The translations under genes were made by a program, and so were the position numbers. From positions 23,952-87,951 of the forward strand of contig JAEORN010000151.1 in the NCBI GenBank assembly GCA_016840825.1: DNA of 64,000 nucleotides. Direction: 5' to 3'. The notes below the pieces were generated by a model. The model did not search any database. It saw nothing but the letters and a program-made list of their open reading frames with translations, and had not been told where the DNA came from. This document shows positions 18,494 to 27,652 of the stretch, piece after piece (positions within the stretch are counted from its first letter, which is position 1; the number at the start of each line of letters is the position of its first letter). The DNA is from Candidatus Thorarchaeota archaeon. GTDB taxonomy: Archaea > Asgardarchaeota > Thorarchaeia > Thorarchaeales > Thorarchaeaceae.

Positions 18494-20020
18494 TTGTCAG
18501 CAAATCAATCTGGTCACCGCCTTGGAACAGTAATATGTACAAATGAAGATCCTAAGGTATCTGAGTTCTCATTTGTTCTTGAAGGAGGAACAAATGAAAC
18601 TACAGTTCGAAGAGGTGAGTTTGTTACTGTAGAAACTGAATTTGGAACAGTAATCGCCAGAGTCCAAGACCTAATACGAACTAACAGATACTTTCAACAT
18701 GCAGAAGCAGTTAGAGAATACCAATCCCGTGGAGAGCCACTTAGATACATATTCCCAACAGATAGGTGGCAATATACAATAGCCCAGACAAAAGTTGTTG
18801 GTTTTTGGATTGATGGTCGTACAGTTAGGCCCTATACTACTGTATCCCCCGGTGCAGTTGTCCGAAGAACAGATGAGGATATCCTTGCTAAATTTCTGAA
18901 ACTTGATACAAAAGAAGGGCTAAGTCTTGGAAAAGTAGCTCATCATGAATTGGAGTTCAAGGCTTCAATAGATCGATTACTATCAAAGCATCTTGCCATT
19001 CTAGCAATGTCAGGAGCCGGAAAGAGCTATTTTGTATCAGTCATGTTAGAGGAATTACTTAAGCGGTCTGAAAAACAGGGTCGATTAGGTATCATCGTAA
19101 TAGACGTTCATGGCGAGTACTCATACTTACAAGATTTGAAACCAAGTGACTTAGGTATGCCAGATGCCTCTTTTGAGATAGAGCATATTCGAGGTTCTCA
19201 TATTCAGATTCCTGTAAACTCGCTTAGTGCTGATGCATTAGGCGCATTTGTAGCTGGCATGTCCGAAGTTCAAAGACGTGACCTAAGAATTGCAATATCT
19301 GAGATAAATGAACGATTCCAAGATGGATACACCCTATCAGATCTGATTGAAAAAATCAAAGACGATGACACAATAAGTAAAAACACTAGAGAAGCACTCA
19401 TTGGATGGCTATTTAATTTGGAGAACACAGGACTCTTTGGAAAAGAGGCTGTTCCTGAGATAAAAGATGCAATTCGACCTGGAAAGATCACTCTTATTGA
19501 CTTGAGTGACTTTGTAAGTTTGAAGAAGAAGCAAATAATTGTGTCACATCTAGCTTCCGAGCTTCTATATCACAGACGTCAGGGCAATATTCCACCTTTT
19601 CTTTTAGTCTTAGAAGAATCCCATCAGTTTTGTCCTGAAAGCAGACAAGAATTGGCTCTACCAAAGGCCAGAATCGAAACTATTGCTCGTGAGGGTAGAA
19701 AATTCTTCGCTCTTCTTTGCCTGATAACACAACGTCCTGTGAAACTATCTACAACCGTTCTAAGTCAGTGCAGCAATCAAGCTATACTGAGATGCACAAA
19801 TCCCTATGATTTAGACCATATCGGTCGGTCTAGTGAAGGTATTGATCGTTCATCATTAGATTCGATAACGACACTAGAGGTTGGAGAAGCGTTATTCGTT
19901 GGTGAAACAGTATCTGTTCCTACTTTTGTGAAAATCCGTAGTCGCGTATTTGAACCAAAAGAACAAACAAAGAGTCTTTCTGAAGCAATGAGAAAAGCAG
20001 AAAGTAAACAAACAAAGTAG
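18494..20020 (+). CDS. herA: HerA hexameric DNA translocase/helicase
   Basis: FtsK/HerA-family ATPase. An N-terminal HAS barrel (about residues 1-130) is followed by Walker A MSGAGKSY near residue 175, Walker B-like IIVIDVHGEYSYL, LLVLEESHQFCPE as the second acidic motif, and an arginine-finger region near AREGRKF. It moves DNA into the NurA nuclease chamber. The start is TTG right after nurA. A coiled-coil gene (20083) follows on the same strand. Confidence 0.95.
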   Translation: MSANQSGHRLGTVICTNEDPKVSEFSFVLEGGTNETTVRRGEFVTVETEFGTVIARVQDLIRTNRYFQHAEAVREYQSRGEPLRYIFPTDRWQYTIAQTKVVGFWIDGRTVRPYTTVSPGAVVRRTDEDILAKFLKLDTKEGLSLGKVAHHELEFKASIDRLLSKHLAILAMSGAGKSYFVSVMLEELLKRSEKQGRLGIIVIDVHGEYSYLQDLKPSDLGMPDASFEIEHIRGSHIQIPVNSLSADALGAFVAGMSEVQRRDLRIAISEINERFQDGYTLSDLIEKIKDDDTISKNTREALIGWLFNLENTGLFGKEAVPEIKDAIRPGKITLIDLSDFVSLKKKQIIVSHLASELLYHRRQGNIPPFLLVLEESHQFCPESRQELALPKARIETIAREGRKFFALLCLITQRPVKLSTTVLSQCSNQAILRCTNPYDLDHIGRSSEGIDRSSLDSITTLEVGEALFVGETVSVPTFVKIRSRVFEPKEQTKSLSEAMRKAESKQTK

Positions 20021-20082
20021 ATATCATCCATAATCTGATAAGTTCAAAATTGGCTCAATCATTAATGGAGCTAACTTAACCA

Positions 20083-20628
20083 ATGTCTGATGAAAAAGAA
20101 ATGGAAGAAATCCATAAAATAATCGATGATATGCAGGCAAGGCTAGTTGAGCTATTTGATCAATTCCGAGAGCTAAGAATCCGGCTCGGCCAAAAACCAT
20201 TGAATTTTGTTCCTATTTCCGCTGCGGAGATAGACTCTATCAAGAAAGACACTCTCGAAGAGAGGAAATCTTCCGATAAAGCAGCATCTATCAGAGTCGA
20301 AGAACTCAGAAAGAGTGAATCACCTGAAATACCTGCAAAAGAAACTCTCGAAAAAGAAGCAAAACCAGACGTACGAGTATCAAGATTGTTAGATCCTATA
20401 AGTCATGAGTTAAACACTGGAAGCTCTCCTGCTGAAGTAATAGCTGAATATCTTCAAGCAGCAAAGGATGAGCTAATACCTAAAGAAGCTCAAAATGATA
20501 AGGTGGCAAGAGATATTGATATCGTTCTAAAGTTCTTAAGAGCAAGAGGAAGACGTAGTATACGATCGGAAGAACGTGACAATATCCTGAGAAGAATAAA
20601 GAGATGGAAAGCCCATCTTAGTAAGTAA
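20083..20628 (+). CDS. Unknown coiled-coil protein downstream of HerA
   Basis: Not recognised. The 181-residue protein is very charged, with an N-terminal heptad-like helix (about residues 1-40), a low-complexity K/E-rich linker (about 60-105), and a C-terminal basic helical segment with RARGRRSIRSEERDNILRR. No cysteines or catalytic motif. It lies 62 bases after herA, so it could belong to the NurA-HerA unit or have its own promoter. Confidence 0.65.
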   Translation: MSDEKEMEEIHKIIDDMQARLVELFDQFRELRIRLGQKPLNFVPISAAEIDSIKKDTLEERKSSDKAASIRVEELRKSESPEIPAKETLEKEAKPDVRVSRLLDPISHELNTGSSPAEVIAEYLQAAKDELIPKEAQNDKVARDIDIVLKFLRARGRRSIRSEERDNILRRIKRWKAHLSK

Positions 20629-20670
20629 TACAGATTAGATACAAATAGATGGGCAATTTTCAGAATATGA

Positions 20671-20967
20671 TTAAATGTCTATCACTATGCGCTTAACTTT
20701 GGTCTTTGATATCTTCTTTAAACCATGTTGCCCAGGTTCATATCTGTAATCCAAAAGACCAGCTTCGTACAGTATTTTTATTTGAGCGCTAGCATTTGCC
20801 TCAGTACCACCGAGGTGCGTTGCAACTCTAGTTACATCTTTTTCTCCATCAAGGAGCAATTGCAGGATTTTAAGGCGAGTGCTTGAAGAGAGAGCACGCC
20901 CAATTCGCAGAATCTCTTCGTCGTTGTTTATTTCAAGTGTTTCTGACAATGTCACACCTCGCATCAA
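20671..20967 (-). CDS. ArsR-like winged-helix regulator
   Basis: A 98-residue winged-helix protein. The HTH pattern is clear: LSSSTRLKILQLLLDGEKDV, then TRVATHLGGTEANASAQI as the recognition-helix segment, followed by a wing (GLLDYRYEPG). No cysteine metal site is present, so it is not a classical metal sensor. It is divergent from the DUF460 gene, and the 20968-21124 gap may hold shared control sites. Confidence 0.85.
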   Translation of the reverse strand: MMRGVTLSETLEINNDEEILRIGRALSSSTRLKILQLLLDGEKDVTRVATHLGGTEANASAQIKILYEAGLLDYRYEPGQHGLKKISKTKVKRIVIDI

Positions 20968-21124
20968 GTTGGCGATTCGTTCAAGTACGGGTTTAATAAG
21001 ATTACTGTAAGTGAAAACATATCGATTTCTATCTTTGTAGATGGCTTTAGAGGCAATATAGTCTTTATCTCCAGCAATACAATAATTGCTTGATGTTAAT
21101 CCTTATAGGAGAAATTATGAATCT

Positions 21125-23158
21125 TTGATTGAGTGCAAGGATATGGACGATGAAAATGATTTCATCATGGGTTTTGATATTCTTCCCTCACATAGTCCTC
21201 GGTCCAAATCAGCCCCGAAGTTCTCTGCAATCATCATAAGAGGAGATTTAGTACTCAATGAGTATCCAGAGCTCTCAAGAGGTGCATTACTTAAACTGGT
21301 CCGAGAAATAGAACCAATATATCTCTGCACAGATAACATCTTCGAAGTCGTACCAGATAGCAAGTCTCTGTTTAGGCTAGCTGAACGAATTCCCAGTTCT
21401 ACTAAAATCGTTCAAGTCACTGGTGTTCCACCTAATCAAACACCTCTGAAAACTCTTGCAAGAAGACACAAAATCCCCCTACGCGGAAAGCCTTCTCCAT
21501 TAGATTCTGCACGTATCGCAGCTCAACTAGCAGCATTTGGAGTTGGCTACACGATAGAGTGCTTCAGTGAACAAACTGAAATCAAGATTACTCGAGGACG
21601 AAAGATGGGCCGGGGTGGTCAAAGTGCGAATCGATACCGCAGAAAATTACACTCGTTGATTCAGCAGATGACGAGACACATAGAAGGTGAGTTAAAATCT
21701 GCAGAAATAAAATACGATGAAGACATTCGGCACTCAGATTTTGGGTATGCAAGTGCTCGTCTTGTAGCATACGCTCCTCTTCCTGCAATAAAGGGTCTTA
21801 TCGAGTCAAAGCGTGGTGGTGATTTCAATGTAATAATTTCACCTGTACGTAAAAGGACAGAATTTCTTCCTCTTGAGCCCAAACCAGTCCCCACTCAAAT
21901 TTCACCAAAATACTTCATTCTGGGAATCGATCCCGGCACTACAGCTGCTATCTGTCTTCTCACACTTAATGGTAGAGTCCACAAATTGGTAAGTCGAAAA
22001 GGACTAGTACGTGCAGACATCATCCGGCTAGTATACGAAGAAGGAATACCTGTCATTATAGCCTCAGATGTTCCTCAAGCTCCTAATCTTATTGAGAAGG
22101 TAGCTCGAGCTATAAATGCAGAGGTATTCACTCCTGATAAGCCCATTCCAGTTGCTGAAAAACAGGAACTAGCTCGCGAATACTCAAGTGATATTAAAAT
22201 ACGAAATGCTCATGAAAGAGATGCATTGACTGCTGCTGTGTATGCTTTTAGAAGCATACAACCCAAATTACAACAAATCGATAAAAAGATACGAGAGGAG
22301 CAGCTAGCAATAGATCGAGGGCACCTCAAAGCTTTGGTAATAAAAGGAATGCCAATGGCCGAGGCAATATCAAATCTGACTCACGAAGAATCAGAAGTCA
22401 TGGAGGAAATCCCAGAAAAGTCAGATGAAGAAGATGTTCTGTCTCCTGAGAAGTTTTCCATCATTAAAAAGAAGTATGCAGATTTGCAAGATGATTATGA
22501 AGTTCTAATGGAGCAGTTAAACGATCTGCGTCGACATGTAGAATATTTACGTTTCAGAGAGAATGAGCTCGAGTATAGTATCAAAATAATGAATCGTGAG
22601 AATTACTGGCGTGTGAAACGAGATCGTGAAGTGACAAAGAAGCAAACAGAGATTAGAAATCTAAGATCTGACAATGAAAGAATTCAGCAGAAACTCACCC
22701 AACTTCAGAAGCGACTTGATAGATTGATTGGGGTAAAACGATTAGAGATGCGAGGAGATACGCTCGCAATCAAAACAATACCTCATTTCACTCGTGAGAG
22801 TATTGAAGAGTATTCCAAGAAAGTAGGTCTAAAGCCTGGTGATGTTATTCTATTCGAAGATGGCTCAGGGGCAGGTCCCCAAACTGCTAATCTTCTAATT
22901 GAGAAGGAAATCAGAGCTGTTATCTTTGATACACCTCTATCACATCTATCAGTTGAAACATTAATTGATGCAACAATTCCAGTAATAGACGCAAAAACTG
23001 TAGAACTCCAGCGAATCGATGAATTCTCCTTCATCAGCAAGAAGATGTTTGAGAAACAGATGGAATCTTTCATGCGTGAAACAAAAGAAAAAGCAAGAAA
23101 GAGAACAGAGGACCATCTGGTAGAAATAGTCGAGGAATATCGAGGGTCAAGGAAATAG
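21125..23158 (+). CDS. DUF460 (COG2433) RNase H-fold protein with coiled coil
   Basis: Archaeal DUF460 protein. An N-terminal domain with FIMGFDILP is followed by a second RNase H-like segment starting FILGIDPGTTAAICLLT near residue 275, then a long coiled coil (about residues 370-540), and a C-terminal domain with a GDVILFEDGSGAG turn. The DPGTT and acidic residues suggest a nuclease-type fold, but activity is not established. The frame reaches TTG 21086. A TATA-like CTTTATCT (21063-21070) puts transcription near 21092, so TTG 21125 (AGGAGA 12 bases upstream) or ATG 21143 is likelier. Confidence 0.88.
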   Translation: MIECKDMDDENDFIMGFDILPSHSPRSKSAPKFSAIIIRGDLVLNEYPELSRGALLKLVREIEPIYLCTDNIFEVVPDSKSLFRLAERIPSSTKIVQVTGVPPNQTPLKTLARRHKIPLRGKPSPLDSARIAAQLAAFGVGYTIECFSEQTEIKITRGRKMGRGGQSANRYRRKLHSLIQQMTRHIEGELKSAEIKYDEDIRHSDFGYASARLVAYAPLPAIKGLIESKRGGDFNVIISPVRKRTEFLPLEPKPVPTQISPKYFILGIDPGTTAAICLLTLNGRVHKLVSRKGLVRADIIRLVYEEGIPVIIASDVPQAPNLIEKVARAINAEVFTPDKPIPVAEKQELAREYSSDIKIRNAHERDALTAAVYAFRSIQPKLQQIDKKIREEQLAIDRGHLKALVIKGMPMAEAISNLTHEESEVMEEIPEKSDEEDVLSPEKFSIIKKKYADLQDDYEVLMEQLNDLRRHVEYLRFRENELEYSIKIMNRENYWRVKRDREVTKKQTEIRNLRSDNERIQQKLTQLQKRLDRLIGVKRLEMRGDTLAIKTIPHFTRESIEEYSKKVGLKPGDVILFEDGSGAGPQTANLLIEKEIRAVIFDTPLSHLSVETLIDATIPVIDAKTVELQRIDEFSFISKKMFEKQMESFMRETKEKARKRTEDHLVEIVEEYRGSRK

Positions 23159-23225
23159 GAAAGAACCACAGTCAATTGGATACTCTTATATTGACAAATT
23201 CAAAAATCAGTGTGAGGAAACTACA

Positions 23226-23387
23226 ATGCCTGGTTCACACGGTTCACTTACAAAGGCCGGAAAAGTCAGAGAATCTACTCCAAAAGTCCATGGCCGTGAA
23301 AGACATACTCCAATTCCTCGTATCCGAAACAAGAGGAATTATGACAAAAGATTTGTTCGCGGACTTCAAGTCGGCGTTAGAAAGTAA
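23226..23387 (+). CDS. Small ribosomal subunit protein eS30
   Basis: A 53-residue basic protein starting MPGSHGSLTKAGKVRESTPK, the hallmark of archaeal eS30 (the ribosomal half of eukaryotic FAU), and ending in an R/K-rich NKRNYDKRF segment. The ATG has GAGGA about 8 bases upstream. An overlapping longer frame (23176-23433) is a shadow. It sits between the DUF460 gene and the convergent pyrK. Confidence 0.95.
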   Translation: MPGSHGSLTKAGKVRESTPKVHGRERHTPIPRIRNKRNYDKRFVRGLQVGVRK

Positions 23388-23396
23388 TTTAGTCTT

Positions 23397-24221
23397 TCAG
23401 AAACTCTTCTTTTGGCCAGTCGAGTCACGATAAGACCGGCCAAAGTCACTCATTTTATCAAGTTGATTCCCAGAAAAGATTGGTCCATCGATGCATACAA
23501 GCTCTCCGCAGGGATCTATTCCACAAGTACCACATATACCACAGCCGCATTTCATATATCTCTCCAAGGACGCTTCAAATTTCACATTGTATTGTTTCGC
23601 AAGAAGATGAAGTTTGAACATCATTATTTCTGGACCGCATGTATACATTTTATCGAAAGTGCACTCTTTTAGTAACTCTTGGGCAATATCTGTTGCATAT
23701 CCTTTCTTGCCCATTGAACCATCATCTGTTGTGATGATTAGATGAAAACGATCATCATCGATAATCTCAAAATCGTAGAGAACCAATTCTGTTTCAGTCT
23801 TAGCGCCTGCAATTAGGTAAATCTCTTTATTCGCTCTGAGAAAACTTTGAGCAAGAAGTCTAAGGGGTGCGATTCCAATTCCACCTCCAATCAATAATGG
23901 ATGCTCAGCAGAAATATCAAACTGACTACCAAATGGTCCTCTGACTCCAATCCAGTCCCCCTTATTGAAACTCGAAAGTTCTCGAGTTGCTTCTCCAACG
24001 GATTTGACTGTAATTTCTGCTATTGGTGGAGTCCATGATGATACACTCATAGGAATTTCATCAACACCTGGTATCCACACCATCAGAAATTCCCCTGGAT
24101 GAATCTCGCAATTTAGGTATGATAAATCGAATCCTAATACAACCGTTGAATCATTCTCTCTTCTACTTTCAGTGATACGAACAGAATGAGGCGAACCCAT
24201 TAGATGGTCGGTTTTCATCAC
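23397..24221 (-). CDS. pyrK: Dihydroorotate dehydrogenase electron-transfer subunit
   Basis: Ferredoxin-reductase-type flavoprotein that passes electrons from class 1B PyrD to NAD+. An FAD-binding beta barrel (about residues 10-100) is followed by an NAD-binding region with LIGGGIGIAPLRLLA, and near the C terminus a 2Fe-2S site with CGCGICGTC plus a further Cys (LVCIDGP). Its start overlaps the stop of pyrD (ATGA), so the two subunits are translationally coupled. Confidence 0.95.
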   Translation of the reverse strand: MMKTDHLMGSPHSVRITESRRENDSTVVLGFDLSYLNCEIHPGEFLMVWIPGVDEIPMSVSSWTPPIAEITVKSVGEATRELSSFNKGDWIGVRGPFGSQFDISAEHPLLIGGGIGIAPLRLLAQSFLRANKEIYLIAGAKTETELVLYDFEIIDDDRFHLIITTDDGSMGKKGYATDIAQELLKECTFDKMYTCGPEIMMFKLHLLAKQYNVKFEASLERYMKCGCGICGTCGIDPCGELVCIDGPIFSGNQLDKMSDFGRSYRDSTGQKKSF

Positions 24222-25090
24222 TTGTACCTCCCTGCTAACCCTATCAATTCAGAGGTCGCTGAATATCCCATCGAATCGAGATAGTTCTTGACACCAGTCT
24301 TGATTTCGTTGAAGACGCCAAGTCCTCTTAACAAAGCAGTACCAATTTGAATAGCACTAGCACCAGCTAGATGCATCTCAATTGCATCTTCCCATGTAGA
24401 TATGCCGCCGACACCGATTATGGGAATATCAAGAGCATTGTAAAGATCATAGACACATCGAACCGCTATTGGAAAGATAGCAGGTCCTGATAATCCACCA
24501 ACCAAGTTACCTAAGACAGGACGTTGTTGATAGATATCAATCTTCATCGCTCTGACTGTATTGATCGCGACAATTGCGCTAGCTCCAGCTTCTTCAGCAG
24601 CTTTACCTACTGATATGATATCAGAAGCATTAGGTGTTATCTTCGCATAGACTTCACAATCCACAGTATCTTTCACAGCACTGACATATTTGAAGGTCAA
24701 ATCAGGACTATGAGATATCTGAGCGATTTCGGCATGGGGACAAGACAAATTCAACTCCATCGCGTCTGGTCTATACTCCCTACCTTTCTCAGCCACATCA
24801 ACAATCTCTTCTAGACTAGATCCAAAGATGCTAAGCACGACAGGTATATTCGTGCTCTTCAGCAACTTCATCTCGGAAGCAAACTCATCTATTCCTGGAT
24901 TCGTCAATCCAACGGCATTTAGAAGAGAATCATGAGAAACCGCTATTACTGGTCCTGGATGCCCTTTCCTTGGAACAGGTCCTATGGATTTGGTTACAAT
25001 TGCATCTGCACCAGCTTGGTAAACCCTTTTCATCACAGAGCCCGAAACCCCTAAGATTCCTGATGCCAACCAATACCCTTCTATTTCCAA
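24218..25090 (-). CDS. pyrD: Dihydroorotate dehydrogenase catalytic subunit, class 1B
   Basis: FMN-dependent TIM-barrel enzyme of pyrimidine synthesis. Visible are the N-terminal SGILG, the TKSIG strand, MELNLSCPH (the 1B-type active-site loop with Cys), and the FMN-phosphate segments IIGVGGISTWEDA and QIGTALL. The 290 residues match the family. The start is TTG. PyrK follows with a 4-base overlap, and the upstream gap is shared with the divergent Nop5 gene. Confidence 0.95.
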   Translation of the reverse strand: MEIEGYWLASGILGVSGSVMKRVYQAGADAIVTKSIGPVPRKGHPGPVIAVSHDSLLNAVGLTNPGIDEFASEMKLLKSTNIPVVLSIFGSSLEEIVDVAEKGREYRPDAMELNLSCPHAEIAQISHSPDLTFKYVSAVKDTVDCEVYAKITPNASDIISVGKAAEEAGASAIVAINTVRAMKIDIYQQRPVLGNLVGGLSGPAIFPIAVRCVYDLYNALDIPIIGVGGISTWEDAIEMHLAGASAIQIGTALLRGLGVFNEIKTGVKNYLDSMGYSATSELIGLAGRYK

Positions 25091-25195
25091 GGAATCACCT
25101 GATTTGTTTTCTGAACGATAGTCGTAATAAGGTCGACGACACTTCGACAGACTTATCCGATTTATGCGATGTTCAGATGTTAGAGTTGGTCAACA

Positions 25196-26443
25196 ATGGA
25201 AATCTTTGGAACATTCACTGCCTTTGGTACTTTTCTTCTAAATGAGCAGAGTCAGATACTTCATGAAGTAATCACTTACCCTAATGTGGATGAATCCGTA
25301 GAAAATGTCAGGAATTTGAATAGTGGCATTGTTACTAACCAACTAAGAAAACTGATAGCAAACATCTCTAAGGAAGCAGTTGTTGTCGTATCACATTCAG
25401 AACTAAGGGATGCCATAGCAAGTATATCAGAGAATCCAGTAGAACTAAGAAACAACGATTCCATAATCAAATGGTTTCTGAATATTCATGACAATCTATT
25501 AGTTGAACGAAAGGTTGTAGATACAACTAAGGATATTGACAGCTTTCGCAGAGAAGTAGGATTAGCACTAGCTCGATTTACAGTCAGTGAGGCAAGTGAA
25601 GAAAAGGACTTATCGCTAAAGCATGCGATTGATGGAGTAGAGGAAGTTGATAAATCAATCAACGTGATCGCGATGCGACTACGGGAGTGGTACTCTCTTC
25701 ATTTCCCAATGCTAAGTGATATCATTGAAGATCATGAGCAGTTTGCAAGTGTGGTTAATGTTTGTGGAGATAGGAAGAACATCACAAAGGATAATCTTGC
25801 AAAAACGATGGTCCCTCAAACAATCCAAGAAAGAATACTTGATTCTTCTGACACACTAGGAGCAACAATGTCTTCACCTGATTTAGAAATTATCCAATCA
25901 TTATCTACTAGTGTATTGAATTTGTACAAACAGAGAAGAGCTCTCGAAGAATATGTATCGGGCGTCATGAAGAAGATAGCTCCAAATGTCACTTCACTTG
26001 TAGGACCTTTAGTTGGTGCTAGATTGATAAGCTTGGCTGGTTCTCTCAAAGAATTGGCCAGAAAACCATCAAGCACATTGCAAATTCTTGGAGCTGAAAA
26101 GGCGCTCTTTAGAAGTCTTAAGACAGGTGCAGATCCACCAAAACATGGAGTAATCTACCAAGTTTCCGAAATACACTCTGCACCATACTGGCAACGTGGA
26201 AAGATAGCACGGGCTTTGTCTGGAAAGCTGTCAATTGCAGCTAGAATCGATGCCTATGCTGAAACTCTGGTCATAACAGATCTAAAAGAACAATTCGAAT
26301 CTCGACTTGCAGAAATACAACGTCAGAATCCCGAAGCTCCTCCACCTAAACCACCAAAGCCTACAGAAAAACCAGATCGCTCACGAAGGCGAACAAGCTA
26401 TGGACCTCCCAGAAAGAAAAAGAGAGGAGGAAGTAAAAGATGA
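25196..26443 (+). CDS. Nop5 (Nop56/58-like) C/D box RNP core protein
   Basis: Core of archaeal C/D box sRNPs, which guide 2'-O-methylation of rRNA and tRNA. An N-terminal domain is followed by a long coiled coil and the C-terminal Nop domain, with IAPNVTSLVGPLVGARLI and ILGAEKALFRSLKTGADPPK as diagnostic segments. The C terminus is a basic proline/lysine tail. Its stop overlaps the fibrillarin start (ATGA), the usual archaeal arrangement. Confidence 0.95.
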   Translation: MEIFGTFTAFGTFLLNEQSQILHEVITYPNVDESVENVRNLNSGIVTNQLRKLIANISKEAVVVVSHSELRDAIASISENPVELRNNDSIIKWFLNIHDNLLVERKVVDTTKDIDSFRREVGLALARFTVSEASEEKDLSLKHAIDGVEEVDKSINVIAMRLREWYSLHFPMLSDIIEDHEQFASVVNVCGDRKNITKDNLAKTMVPQTIQERILDSSDTLGATMSSPDLEIIQSLSTSVLNLYKQRRALEEYVSGVMKKIAPNVTSLVGPLVGARLISLAGSLKELARKPSSTLQILGAEKALFRSLKTGADPPKHGVIYQVSEIHSAPYWQRGKIARALSGKLSIAARIDAYAETLVITDLKEQFESRLAEIQRQNPEAPPPKPPKPTEKPDRSRRRTSYGPPRKKKRGGSKR

Positions 26444-27138
26444 CCTCTGTCAAGAATCACAAATTTCCTGGTATCTTCCTTGTAGAAGATAATGACCGAA
26501 CTTCAATCTCTACTCGTTCATTAGTACCACGACAAAGTGTCTATGGTGAGAAGGTTATTCGAGTAGATCAGAATGATTATCGAATATGGTCAACACGGCG
26601 GTCAAAACTAGCTGCTGGAATAAAGAATGGCCTACGAGAGATGCCAATTCAACCAGGCTCACGCGTCCTCTATCTAGGTGCATCGTCTGGTACAACAGTC
26701 AGTCATGTTTCTGATATTGTCGGCGATCAAGGGGTTGTATATGCCGTAGAATTCTCTCCACAAGTTGCAAGAAAACTCATTTGGCTCTCCGAATCCCGGA
26801 GAAATATAGTACCTATTATCAGTGACGCCAGACACCCTTCAAGATATGCATCTCTGATAGGAGGGCCCATTGATATAGTCTACCAAGATGTCGCACAATC
26901 CAATCAAGCAAAGATAATCTTAGATAATCTCCGCTCATTTTGTTCGTTTGGTGCATATGGCATCTTGGCAATCAAGGCACGGAGTATTGATTCAACTTCG
27001 GATACTGCTGATATATATGAACGCGAAATAGCAGAGCTCGCTTCCAATGGAATGGAGATAATAGACAATGTGAATCTTGAGCCCTTGGAGAAGGACCATC
27101 GATTGGTTGTTGTTAGAGTGGCGAGGGAATCCATGTGA
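26440..27138 (+). CDS. flpA: Fibrillarin-like rRNA/tRNA 2'-O-methyltransferase
   Basis: Methyltransferase of the C/D box RNP. The SAM site is VLYLGASSGTTVSHVSDI, with VYAVEFSP and YQDVAQ as later motifs and a K-A-R catalytic segment (LAIKARSID). The length of 232 is normal. It is flanked by 4-base overlaps with Nop5 upstream and the UPF0216 gene downstream, so all three are one transcript. Confidence 0.96.
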   Translation: MTSVKNHKFPGIFLVEDNDRTSISTRSLVPRQSVYGEKVIRVDQNDYRIWSTRRSKLAAGIKNGLREMPIQPGSRVLYLGASSGTTVSHVSDIVGDQGVVYAVEFSPQVARKLIWLSESRRNIVPIISDARHPSRYASLIGGPIDIVYQDVAQSNQAKIILDNLRSFCSFGAYGILAIKARSIDSTSDTADIYEREIAELASNGMEIIDNVNLEPLEKDHRLVVVRVARESM

Positions 27139-27596
27139 ATCGATTTATCGAACGCATGCTTGAAAATGATCTAGACACAGCCAATGATCATCTGCCTTCG
27201 AAGAAAGCAAGCCTAGCAGAGTTATTACGAGAGGAGAAACCAAGCTATTTGACTCGTAGCGGAGAGAAGTCTCTATTTCTGATTGATGAGGTCAAACGAG
27301 TCGCAGAGGAGACCCCGGTTGAATATCACGATTCCTTCATGCTTCCCATAGTTATTCTCCGTAGAATGGATTTAGGAATAGGAATCTATACTATCGCTGG
27401 CTCAAAAATTGAATTATTCTTCATCCATCGGAATCTCAATCCAAGTGAATTGAGTTGGAGTCTACTAAAAGGATGGCGTCCAATTGATAGAATCGCAAGA
27501 CCACAAGTCCAAATAGTCCGGAGAAAGCTTCCCTCAACTACTTGTCTGGGTTTTACAACGTCAACAGGCTTTGATGAAGATCAACGACAACTCTAG
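27135..27596 (+). CDS. UPF0216 / DUF61 family protein
   Basis: A 153-residue protein with the UPF0216 pattern: a SLAELLREEKPSYLTRSGEK segment, then a helix and a LPIVILRRMD strand followed by a G-x-Y-T-I-A-G turn. No enzymatic motif is known from sequence. The 4-base overlap with fibrillarin ties it to the Nop5-fibrillarin operon, suggesting a link to RNA modification. Confidence 0.72.
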   Translation: MNRFIERMLENDLDTANDHLPSKKASLAELLREEKPSYLTRSGEKSLFLIDEVKRVAEETPVEYHDSFMLPIVILRRMDLGIGIYTIAGSKIELFFIHRNLNPSELSWSLLKGWRPIDRIARPQVQIVRRKLPSTTCLGFTTSTGFDEDQRQL

Positions 27597-27622
27597 TTCA
27601 CAATTCGTTATCCTGAAAAGGA

Positions 27623-27630
27623 TTTATCTC
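27623..27630 (+). promoter_or_regulatory. TATA box for the COG1395 regulator
   Basis: TTTATCTC preceded by the purine-rich AAAAGGA. It lies about 26 bases upstream of ATG 27653 and therefore favours that start as a leaderless one over the ATG at 27641. Confidence 0.5.
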
Positions 27631-27652
27631 TTAACAAGAAATGGGATTCAAT

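Noticed and set aside
23176..23433. An 85-codon frame overlapping the eS30 region
   Set aside because: It is in another frame than eS30, has no family resemblance, and runs into the convergent pyrK gene. eS30 at 23226-23387 is unmistakable.
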